DNA of 5,543 nt from an uncultured beta proteobacterium. GTDB taxonomy: Bacteria; Pseudomonadota; Gammaproteobacteria; Burkholderiales; Rhodocyclaceae. Shown in pieces: positions 1 through 5,404 of the stretch; positions within the stretch are counted from its first letter, which is position 1, and each line of letters begins with the position of its first letter. The translations under genes were made by a program, and so were the position numbers. Below the pieces are notes generated by a model that did no database searches, was not told the origin of the DNA, and saw only the letters and a program-made list of their open reading frames with translations. Location of the stretch: NCBI GenBank assembly GCA_903917505.1, contig CAIXAY010000316.1, positions 1 to 5,543 of the forward strand. The letters run 5' to 3'.

Positions 1-2
1 AG

Positions 3-530
3 CTGATCGAGTCGCTGATCGAGGCGGAGTTCGACCTCACCACCTGCCAGGAGATGCTCGTCGACCACGCCTTCACGCTGCCGATCGAATTGCTCTGGCC
101 CGGCCAGCAGCGCCACGTGCGCACCGTGCCGGTGTGCATCAACACCGTGCAGTTTCCGCTGCCCTCGGCGGCGCGCTGCTTCAAGCTCGGCCAGGCGATC
201 GGGCGCGCGGTCGAAGCCTGGGATGCAAAACAGCGCGTCGTGGTGATCGGCACCGGCGGCCTGTCGCACCAACTCGACGGGAAGCGCGCCGGTTTCATCA
301 ACAAGGAGTTCGACCTGATGTTCATGGACAAGCTGCCGACCGACCCGCTCTGGGCGACGCGCTACTCGATTCTCGACCTCGTCGAACTGGCCGGTACACA
401 GGGCGTCGAACTGCTGATGTGGCTGGCGGCGCGCGGGGCGCTGCTCGGCGAGGTTAACACCCTGCACAGCAACTATCACGTTCCGATTTCGAACACGGCG
501 TCGGGGCTGATGCTGATGGAGAACGTCTAG
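3..530 (+). CDS. ligB: LigB-type extradiol ring-cleavage dioxygenase, catalytic subunit (3' part)
   Basis: This is the C-terminal 175 residues of a class III (LigB family) extradiol dioxygenase. The reading frame is open from base 3, so the true start lies before the window. The family uses non-haem Fe(II) in the cytoplasm to open catechol-type rings; protocatechuate 4,5-cleavage or gallate cleavage is most likely here. The fragment shows the family's GTGGLSHQ block with the catalytic His (codon 267-269). A Glu 47 residues later, in the motif GTQGVEL, matches the spacing between His195 and the iron ligand Glu242 of Sphingomonas LigB as I recall it. The end motif YHVPISNTASG is also typical. 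The protein stops right after this block, so it lacks the LigA-like C-terminal domain of fused gallate dioxygenases. A separate LigA-type small subunit would be expected upstream. The family is sure; the exact substrate is not. The stop codon overlaps that of the convergent toxin gene. Confidence 0.9.
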   Translation: MIESLIEAEFDLTTCQEMLVDHAFTLPIELLWPGQQRHVRTVPVCINTVQFPLPSAARCFKLGQAIGRAVEAWDAKQRVVVIGTGGLSHQLDGKRAGFINKEFDLMFMDKLPTDPLWATRYSILDLVELAGTQGVELLMWLAARGALLGEVNTLHSNYHVPISNTASGLMLMENV

Positions 531-910
531 CCCAGTTGAACGATCTGGTTCAGCACGGTACAGGCTTCGGCAAACGGTGCATCCGGCAGGCGCTTGAGCG
601 GATGCGGTGCGGCTTCGCGCAGGCGCCAGTCGAAAGACTTCGGCTGGTGACACAGCACGAACGCGGTCTTGCCGGCCCGGGTGCCCTTGACGATGGGCAG
701 CGGGACGGCGAACGGGTTGTCGGCGTTGTACGCGGCCGTGGTCATCGGCAGGCCGATCACCAGCGAGGTGCGCTCGTTGAAGGCGCGTGGCGAGAGAACG
801 ACGAACGGATGCCTGTCGCGCATTTCGCGGCCAGCCTGCGGGTTGCAGTCGATCCAGATGACGTCCTGCCGGTCAGGCGCCCAGGCCTTGCTTGACCGGC
901 GAGCTACCAA
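527..910 (-). CDS. mazF: MazF/PemK-family endoribonuclease toxin
   Basis: This 127-residue protein is a MazF-like toxin; the family cuts mRNA at short sequences and is held inactive by its MazE partner. Recognisable blocks, in order, are DVIWIDCNPQAGRE (16-29), HPFVVLSP (34-41), GLPMTT (53-58), PFAVPL (66-71) and the hallmark QPKSFDWRLREA (89-100). Thr57 lines up with catalytic Thr52 of E. coli MazF, while catalytic Arg29 aligns with His34, with Arg33 beside it. Length is close to the family norm of about 110. The only start codon in frame before the conserved core is TTG at 910-908, inside the end of the antitoxin gene (7-base overlap), with only a weak G-rich ribosome binding site. Translation is therefore probably coupled to the antitoxin. 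The gene ends inside the CTAG shared with the dioxygenase gene. Confidence 0.88.
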   Translation of the reverse strand: MVARRSSKAWAPDRQDVIWIDCNPQAGREMRDRHPFVVLSPRAFNERTSLVIGLPMTTAAYNADNPFAVPLPIVKGTRAGKTAFVLCHQPKSFDWRLREAAPHPLKRLPDAPFAEACTVLNQIVQLG

Positions 911-1155
911 CGCTCGGCCCCCAGGGGCGCGCTGGCCATGGCTTCGCCGCCGTGGCGAGCCGGGTCGAAGCGGGACAGCCGCTGAAGAAGCGTGAGGGGC
1001 GCGTCGGCCACGGGGGAAATGATGACGCGCCCGGCTTCAACGGAAACCCGCACCCGCTGGTCGGCGTGAAGATCCGCTGCGCGCGCCACGGCTGCCGGCA
1101 AGCGCACACCGAGATTGTTTCCCCAGTGCTTTATATCAAGGATGGCTTCGGTCAT
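904..1155 (-). CDS. mazE: MazE-family antitoxin (AbrB/SpoVT-type DNA-binding)
   Basis: This 83-residue protein is the antitoxin of the pair. Residues 5-50 form a swapped-hairpin AbrB/MazE DNA-binding domain, with the typical IKHWGNNLGVRLP block (8-20) and the strand pair VRVSVEAGRVIISPV (35-49). The tail (51-83) is the flexible toxin-binding part and ends in Trp, as E. coli MazE does. I chose the ATG at 1155 because GGGAAAG lies about 7 bases upstream and the conserved domain begins right after it. A TTG at 1170 in the same frame would add five residues but has no good ribosome binding site. It is first in a two-gene operon with the toxin. MazE proteins usually repress their own operon, and a palindrome next to the likely promoter could be the operator. 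Confidence 0.88.
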   Translation of the reverse strand: MTEAILDIKHWGNNLGVRLPAAVARAADLHADQRVRVSVEAGRVIISPVADAPLTLLQRLSRFDPARHGGEAMASAPLGAERW

Positions 1156-1174
1156 GCACTGCTTTCCCAATCAT

Positions 1175-1182
1175 GTCTAGAC
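1175..1182. promoter_or_regulatory. Palindrome GTCTAGAC, possible MazE operator
   Basis: A perfect 8-base palindrome begins two bases downstream of the candidate -10 box of mazEF, about where transcription would start. MazE/AbrB antitoxins often bind short palindromes at this place to repress their operon. The site is short and could be chance; the operator role is inferred from position. Confidence 0.3.
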
Positions 1183-1184
1183 GA

Positions 1185-1214
1185 AGTATAAACACCGTCC
1201 GTGGAGAAAAGCAA
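1185..1214 (-). promoter_or_regulatory. Candidate sigma-70 promoter of the mazEF operon
   Basis: On the minus strand TTGCTT (1214-1209) and TATACT (1190-1185) are separated by 18 bases. The -10 box matches the consensus at five of six positions; the -35 box is weak (TTG only). It lies 30 bases before the antitoxin ATG and is the only AT-rich hexamer pair near that start. Confidence 0.45.
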
Positions 1215-1259
1215 GTCGCGCCGGAGCCTGCGCGCATCTGGAGGCGGAAGTTCGGTTCA

Positions 1260-1276
1260 GAAGCCGGGCCGGCTTC
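1260..1276 (-). terminator. Hairpin at the end of the microprotein gene
   Basis: GAAGCCG and CGGCTTC form a 7-base-pair stem with a 3-base loop, overlapping the TGA of the 24-codon gene. No T-run follows on either strand, so this is not a classic intrinsic terminator. It may protect the 3' end of the short mRNA. Confidence 0.35.
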
Positions 1277-1349
1277 AGCGCAGACCGAAAAACGACAGGA
1301 TGGCGACGACGATAACGATCAGGCCGACGATATAAACGATGCTGTTCAT
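1275..1349 (-). CDS. 24-residue single-helix membrane microprotein
   Basis: This small gene encodes MNSIVYIVGL followed by IVIVVAILSFFGLR. Residues 4-21 are almost purely hydrophobic and of the right length for one membrane-spanning helix, and the chain ends in Arg. The start is strongly supported: AGGGAG lies five bases before the ATG, one of the best ribosome binding sites in the window. I recall similar 24-residue hydrophobic proteins with an N-terminal SIVYIVGL pattern annotated as hypothetical in proteobacterial genomes, but I know of no tested function. It stands alone between the divergent protease gene and the codirectional mazEF operon, with its own leader of at least 100 bases upstream. 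A hairpin covers its stop codon. Its role, such as modulating a membrane complex or envelope stress, is unknown. Confidence 0.7.
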   Translation of the reverse strand: MNSIVYIVGLIVIVVAILSFFGLR

Positions 1350-1372
1350 GAGAGCTCCCTTCAAAGGCTTGA

Positions 1373-1386
1373 GAATTTTCAAATTC
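1373..1386. repeat. Inverted repeat GAATTT-TC-AAATTC
   Basis: A perfect 6-2-6 inverted repeat in an AT-rich patch lies 24 bases upstream of the microprotein ATG. In this GC-rich sequence an AT palindrome in a leader suggests a protein-binding site or a small RNA stem. No known regulator is recognised. Confidence 0.4.
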
Positions 1387-1597
1387 CGTGCGCGGATTGC
1401 TGCACACGAGTACCCTGTTTAGTCTATCCGGCACGCGCTTTCCGTACGCCAGCGCGCATATCGGTGAAAGCGTCGGCCGTCACGCGCGGCTGGAACCTTG
1501 CGATGGCGAACCGACTCCTACGCGAGTACTGCTTGCCAGGCGCTCGCCCCGCAAACTTGCGAACCATAAGGCGTAGCGCCCGCCACCAAGGAATCCC
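1387..1597. other. Divergent intergenic region between microprotein and protease genes
   Basis: These 211 bases should hold promoters for both divergent genes. I find no convincing sigma-70 or heat-shock promoter pair on either strand. A short inverted repeat CGCAA-AC-TTGCG lies at 1550-1561, 36 bases before the protease start. The protease gene's ribosome binding site, AAGGAA, is at 1588-1593. No gene with a ribosome binding site is visible inside. Confidence 0.5.
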
Positions 1598-3682
1598 ATG
1601 TCCGCATCGCCCAAACCCAGCGAGCCTGCGCAGCAGGCGAGGGGCCTGCGGCTCGCCGTCAGGAAAGCCGCCAGCCGCCTGCAGGACTGGTTCGCCGTCC
1701 AGCCTCTGGGCGGCAAGCTGGTGATGCTGGCCACGGCGCTGCTGATTGTCGCCACCGGCGTTTATTCGTACACGCTCGTCGCCAGGCAGGCCGCGCTCGC
1801 CGAGCAGGTCAAGGCGATGGCCGACGACGGCGCGGCGGCCGACCCCTGGGCGCTCGACGACAAGCTGCCGGTGGTGTTCGGCAAGGGCTCGCTGCTGAGC
1901 TTCCTCGAAACCCGGCCGGTCGATCGCATCACGGTGATCTACAAGGCGCTGCTGTGGAACGTCTCGGAGCGTATCGTGCTGATCGAATCGCAGTGCAAGC
2001 AGTACGCCTACTACCCGAGCGACATGGAGAGCGCCATCTTCGCCAGCAAGGCAGTGACCGCGCCGTGGGCCGGCAAGCTCGCCTTCATTCCGCGCAGCGA
2101 GCTCGGCGAGGGCAGCCGCCAGCTGATGGCCCAGCTCGATCAGCGCTTTTCCGGCGCCCGCCCGCAATCGGAAAAGGACAGCTGGAAAGCCGGCCTCAGC
2201 GGCGCGCTCTCGCTGGCGCTGACACTCGGTCTGCTGGCCTTCGTGCTGTATCAGCTCAAGGGGCAGTTCAAGTCGCTCAAGTTCATCGAGCCGGCGCAGG
2301 TGCGCGGCTCGATAGCCGACCTCGTCGGCATGGACGACATCAAGGCCGAGGTGGCGCAGATCAAGGACCAGTACCAGCGCCGCGCCGCGTACGCCGAATA
2401 CGGCATCAGCAAGACCTTCAACGTGATGTTCAGCGGCCCGGCCGGGACCGGCAAGACCAAGCTCGCAAGTTATCTCGCCAAGGACCTCGGCCTGCCCATC
2501 CTGTTTCACTCGGCGGCCAACCTCGAGACCGGTTTCGTCGCCGGCGGCTCGAACACCCTGAGCCGCATCATGGCCATGGCCAAGCGGCGCCAGCGCTGCA
2601 TCGTTTTCCTCGACGAGGCGCAGGACCTGTTCATGAAGCGCGGCGGCCGGCGCAAGTTCGACGACGATACCGCCAACACGCTGCTGTCGGTGCTCGACGG
2701 CGTGCGCAGCCGCAACGAGGCGGAGATCATCTGGATCGTCGCCAGCAATTTCAACAGCGAGACCATGGCCATGGACGAGGCGATGCTGCGCCGCTTCCAG
2801 ATGAAGGTCGATTTTCGCATGCCCAACCGCGAAGAGCGGCTGGCCATTTTCAATCATTATCTCGGGCAGCGCGCGAGCAAGGTGGTATCCGGGCTCGATC
2901 TGCGCCACCTCGTGGAGATCACCGAAGGCCGCAGCCCGGCCGACCTCGAGACCATCGTCAGCCAGGCCGGGATCAGCGCCGTGCAGGCCGGCGAAATGAT
3001 AGACGCCGAGACCCTGATGCAGGCCGCCGAGCGCGTCCTGGTCGGCAACGTCAATGTGCACACCACGCAGGAGCGCGAGCGCGACCGGCGCATCATCGCC
3101 GTGCACGAATGGGGCCATTTCCTCGTCGATCTCGAATACGAACGCCAGCGCACCAAGGGCGACTGGGACCTGATCCTCGCCGACATGAAGACGATCAAGA
3201 TCTCGCTCAAGGCCAATCCGCGCACCAATGCGCTTGGGTTCGTCTTCCACAAGCAAGGCGCCAACCTGCTCAAGAGCAAGGGCGATATCGAACACGAGGT
3301 GCGCGTGCTGCTCGGCGGCATGGCCAACGAGGAATTGTTCTTCGGCGAGGATGGCACGACCAACGGCGCGCACAACGACATCACCCGCGTCACCCAGCTG
3401 CTCCACCACGCGGTCGGCGAGATGGGCATGTACCGCACGACGCGCCTCAACTTCGGCGCGCTGGCGCGCGAAGGCGAGGCCAGGCGCGAGCTCGATGAGG
3501 AAACGCGGCGCATCATGGAAGCCCAGAGCGAGCGCTTGTATCGCGAGACCCGGGCGCTGCTCGCCGAGCGCAAGAGCCTGACCGAGCATCTGGTCGGCAA
3601 GCTGCTGGCCGCGGGCGAGATGAGCCTGCCTGAGGCGCTGCGCGAAATTCGCAGCTTCGAGGCTGCGCGGCGCCTTCCCTGA
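1598..3682 (+). CDS. Divergent FtsH-like membrane AAA+ zinc metalloprotease
   Basis: This 694-residue protein has the FtsH layout. FtsH-type hexamers unfold and degrade membrane and cytoplasmic proteins using ATP. A basic N-terminus (1-40) precedes membrane helix 1 (about 41-61), an extracytoplasmic domain (62-195, longer than in E. coli FtsH) and helix 2 (about 197-219). The AAA+ module (about 238-425) has Walker A GPAGTGKT (280-287), Walker B IVFLDE (335-340), a pore loop with Phe313, sensor Asn384 and Arg-finger candidates Arg398/399. A lid follows. The M41 peptidase domain carries HEWGH (503-507) and the probable third zinc ligand Asp594 in NGAHNDI, so it should be active. AAGGAA upstream supports the ATG. 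FLDEAQD and HEWGH differ from the FIDEIDA and HEAGH usual in FtsH. Housekeeping neighbours such as rlmE or folP are absent, so I infer a specialised paralogue and give no gene symbol. Confidence 0.88.
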   Translation: MSASPKPSEPAQQARGLRLAVRKAASRLQDWFAVQPLGGKLVMLATALLIVATGVYSYTLVARQAALAEQVKAMADDGAAADPWALDDKLPVVFGKGSLLSFLETRPVDRITVIYKALLWNVSERIVLIESQCKQYAYYPSDMESAIFASKAVTAPWAGKLAFIPRSELGEGSRQLMAQLDQRFSGARPQSEKDSWKAGLSGALSLALTLGLLAFVLYQLKGQFKSLKFIEPAQVRGSIADLVGMDDIKAEVAQIKDQYQRRAAYAEYGISKTFNVMFSGPAGTGKTKLASYLAKDLGLPILFHSAANLETGFVAGGSNTLSRIMAMAKRRQRCIVFLDEAQDLFMKRGGRRKFDDDTANTLLSVLDGVRSRNEAEIIWIVASNFNSETMAMDEAMLRRFQMKVDFRMPNREERLAIFNHYLGQRASKVVSGLDLRHLVEITEGRSPADLETIVSQAGISAVQAGEMIDAETLMQAAERVLVGNVNVHTTQERERDRRIIAVHEWGHFLVDLEYERQRTKGDWDLILADMKTIKISLKANPRTNALGFVFHKQGANLLKSKGDIEHEVRVLLGGMANEELFFGEDGTTNGAHNDITRVTQLLHHAVGEMGMYRTTRLNFGALAREGEARRELDEETRRIMEAQSERLYRETRALLAERKSLTEHLVGKLLAAGEMSLPEALREIRSFEAARRLP

Positions 3683-3688
3683 ACCTGG

Positions 3689-3714
3689 CGTGGGTCCTGC
3701 GTTCGACCCCCACG
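3689..3714. terminator. Weak hairpin between convergent genes
   Basis: CGTGGGTC pairs with GACCC-CC-ACG (8 pairs with a two-base bulge, 8-base loop) in the 56-base gap between the protease and reductase stops. It could end transcription from both sides, but no T-tract follows on either strand, so support is only positional. Confidence 0.3.
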
Positions 3715-3738
3715 GCGGGCCGGTAGCGCTCGCCGCTG

Positions 3739-4992
3739 TCAGGGCAGCACGGTATTCAGCGCAAACCCCGGATCGGCAAGCTGTGCGGGCGAGGGGGAGA
3801 GCCCCTGGTCGAGGAGCTTGCGCGCGCTCAGGTGCTCGCCCGGATGGTTCACCGAATCGGCGGCGATCAGCCGGCCCTGCCGGAAGTAGAAGGCGGAAAA
3901 CTTTCGCCCGGCCGGATCGCCGCGCGTGACCATTTCGTCGAAGCCGGCGTTGAGGCCGACCATTTGCAGCCGGACGTCGTATTGCTCGGACCAGAACCAC
4001 GGCGTCGCGCTGAACTCGCGCGCCTTGCCGAGCAGCGCGGCGGCGGCCGACCTGGCCTGTTCGGAGGCGTTGTGTATCGATTCGAGGCGGCGGAAGCCGC
4101 CGTCCTGCAGGCGCCGCGCCGTGCAATCGCCGGCGGCGACGATGGCCGCATCGCTCGTGCGCGAACAGGCGTCGACGACGATGCCGCCGCTCTGGCATTC
4201 GAGTCCCGCGGCCAGGGCGATTTCGGCATTGGGCACGATGCCGATGCCGACGATCACGAGATCGGCCGGAAACTCGCGCCCGTCGCCGGTGCGCACGGCG
4301 GCGATGCGCTCGCCCTTGACGACGAGTTCGCTGACCATGGCGCCGAGCACGATCTCGACGCCGTGCTCGCGGTGCAGATCGAAATGGAACTGCGAGATCG
4401 GCGGCGAAACGACGCGCGCCATCAGCCGGTCGAGGGCTTCGAGCACGCTCACGGCTTTTCCTTGCCGGCGCGCCGCGGCGGCGATTTCGAGGCCGATGAA
4501 GCCACCGCCGATGACGACGACATGGTGTGCGCGAACCAGCGCGGCGCTGATCGCCTGCGCGTCGGCCAGGGTGCGCAGCGTATGCACGCCGCCGGCGTCG
4601 GCGCCGGGCAGCGTCAGCCGGCGCGGGCGCGAACCCGTGCACAGCGCGAGGCCGGCATAGGCGCGCCGGCTGCCGTCGGCGAGCATGATTGCGCGCGCCG
4701 GACGATCGATGGCCGTGACGCGCACGCCGGTTTCAAGCGCGATGTCTTTCCTGGCGAGCAATTCCGGCGCGCGCATCGTCAGTTGCGCTTCCGGTGTTTC
4801 GCCGAGCAGAAAGCCTTTCGACAGCGGCGGGCGGTGGTAGGGCGGGCGGGCCTCGTCACCGAGCAGGGTGATCGGTCCCGCAAACCCCTCGGCGCGCAGC
4901 GCCTCGGCGACGGTCAGCCCGGCGAGGCCGGCGCCGACGATGAGCATGCCGGGCGTGGCTTCCGGCGATTCCCGGCCTAGCGTTTTGGGCAT
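3739..4992 (-). CDS. FAD-dependent NAD(P)H:ferredoxin (rubredoxin) reductase
   Basis: This 417-residue flavoprotein passes electrons from NAD(P)H to a small iron-sulfur protein, as the reductase parts of ring-hydroxylating dioxygenases and cytochrome P450 systems do. It has the FAD motif GAGLAG (20-25), the family block PPYHRPPLSKGFL (50-62), CTGSRPR (118-124), the NAD motif GGGFIG (162-167), the second FAD motif AAGDC (286-290), and a C-terminal reductase domain starting at PWFWSEQYDVRLQMVG (331-346). Length is normal for the family (about 400-420). The ATG at 4992 follows GGAG by six bases; a longer frame starting with TTG at 5058 would add 22 unrelated residues through the repeat element and is rejected. 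No ferredoxin or oxygenase gene is next to it, so its partner is unknown. It converges with the protease gene. Confidence 0.9.
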   Translation of the reverse strand: MPKTLGRESPEATPGMLIVGAGLAGLTVAEALRAEGFAGPITLLGDEARPPYHRPPLSKGFLLGETPEAQLTMRAPELLARKDIALETGVRVTAIDRPARAIMLADGSRRAYAGLALCTGSRPRRLTLPGADAGGVHTLRTLADAQAISAALVRAHHVVVIGGGFIGLEIAAAARRQGKAVSVLEALDRLMARVVSPPISQFHFDLHREHGVEIVLGAMVSELVVKGERIAAVRTGDGREFPADLVIVGIGIVPNAEIALAAGLECQSGGIVVDACSRTSDAAIVAAGDCTARRLQDGGFRRLESIHNASEQARSAAAALLGKAREFSATPWFWSEQYDVRLQMVGLNAGFDEMVTRGDPAGRKFSAFYFRQGRLIAADSVNHPGEHLSARKLLDQGLSPSPAQLADPGFALNTVLP

Positions 4993-5029
4993 GGGCTGCT
5001 CCGTCAATTGGTGAGGAAAAAAATCGGTT

Positions 5030-5143
5030 TTAACCACAACGGGCACAACGAAGATCAAAAAATTCTAAATCGTTCCCTGCGCAAATATCCGGTGAGTATT
5101 TTCAAGTGCATTTCGTCGTGGCCGTTGTGGCCGTTGTGGTTAA
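5030..5143. repeat. Inverted-repeat element made of 9-base units
   Basis: Left arm 5030-5052 and right arm 5112-5143 are inverted copies around a 59-base AT-richer centre. The right arm reads TTCGTCGTG, GCCGTTGTG, GCCGTTGTG, GTTAA. The left arm, on the other strand, reads TTCGTTGTG, CCCGTTGTG, GTTAA, so the arms differ by one unit. Both outer ends are TTAACC/GGTTAA. It resembles short dispersed repeats of the type CTTCGTGTCCTTCGTGGTTAA that I recall from environmental proteobacteria. It lies directly upstream of the reductase gene and 25 bases beyond the transporter stop. It may act as a bidirectional mRNA-end structure or be a non-autonomous mobile repeat. Confidence 0.7.
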
Positions 5144-5168
5144 TTGCAGCTTCTCCACGAAGAGCAGA

Positions 5169-5404
5169 TCAGATCAGCCCGCGCTGTTTCAATTCGTCTT
5201 TCAGCCAGGCATAGCAGATCGGCGCGGCGACGAGGCCGGGGATGCCGAAAGCGGCTTCCATGGCCAGCATGGCGGCAAGGAGTTCGCAGGGCCGGGCGTT
5301 GATCCGGCCGCCGATGATGCGCGCGTTGAGGAAGTATTCGAGCTTGTGGATGATGACGAGGAAGCCTAGCGATGCCAGCGCGACCGCCGGCGAATAGGCG
5401 AGGC
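5169..5404 (-). pseudogene. AI-2E/PerM-family transporter, C-terminal remnant cut by an insertion sequence
   Basis: The minus strand encodes about 78 residues ending in TGA at 5171-5169. They read SLAYSPAVALASLGFL, then IHKLEYFLNARIIGGRI, then AAFGIPGLVAAPICYAWLKDEL near the end. This matches the last quarter of AI-2E family (DUF20, PerM/YhhT-like) membrane transporters of about 350 residues. Those proteins form multi-pass inner-membrane exporters; roles such as signal or sodium/proton export are proposed for some members. Upstream of about 5405 the family pattern stops and insertion-sequence DNA begins; the frame reaches a stop (the transposase TGA) 37 bases further. The remaining three quarters would lie beyond the insertion or be deleted. 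The fragment is too short to function. Confidence 0.8.

Noticed and set aside
1173..1724. A 183-codon plus-strand frame over the intergenic region
   Set aside because: It crosses the microprotein gene antisense and runs into the protease gene in another frame; no ribosome binding site or recognisable domain.
1954..3498. A 514-codon plus-strand frame inside the protease gene
   Set aside because: It is the +1 shadow of the protease frame, Arg/Gln-rich, without motifs or ribosome binding site.
1424..4642. A very long (1072 codons) open frame on the minus strand
   Set aside because: It runs antisense to the whole FtsH-like gene and out of frame through much of the reductase gene. Its translation is low-complexity Arg/Ala/Gly/Leu-rich with no domain, as expected of a shadow frame in GC-rich DNA.
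3832..4980. A 382-codon plus-strand frame opposite the reductase gene
   Set aside because: The minus-strand frame carries complete FAD and NAD motifs; the plus-strand translation matches nothing and is composition-driven.
4993..5058. Longer reductase start at TTG 5058
   Set aside because: The extra 22 residues run through the repeat element and do not resemble a reductase or a signal peptide; the ATG at 4992 has a good ribosome binding site.
5121..5138. Tandem 9-mers as a possible CRISPR array
   Set aside because: Units are contiguous and 9 bases long, with no spacers; the structure is a short tandem/inverted repeat, not CRISPR.
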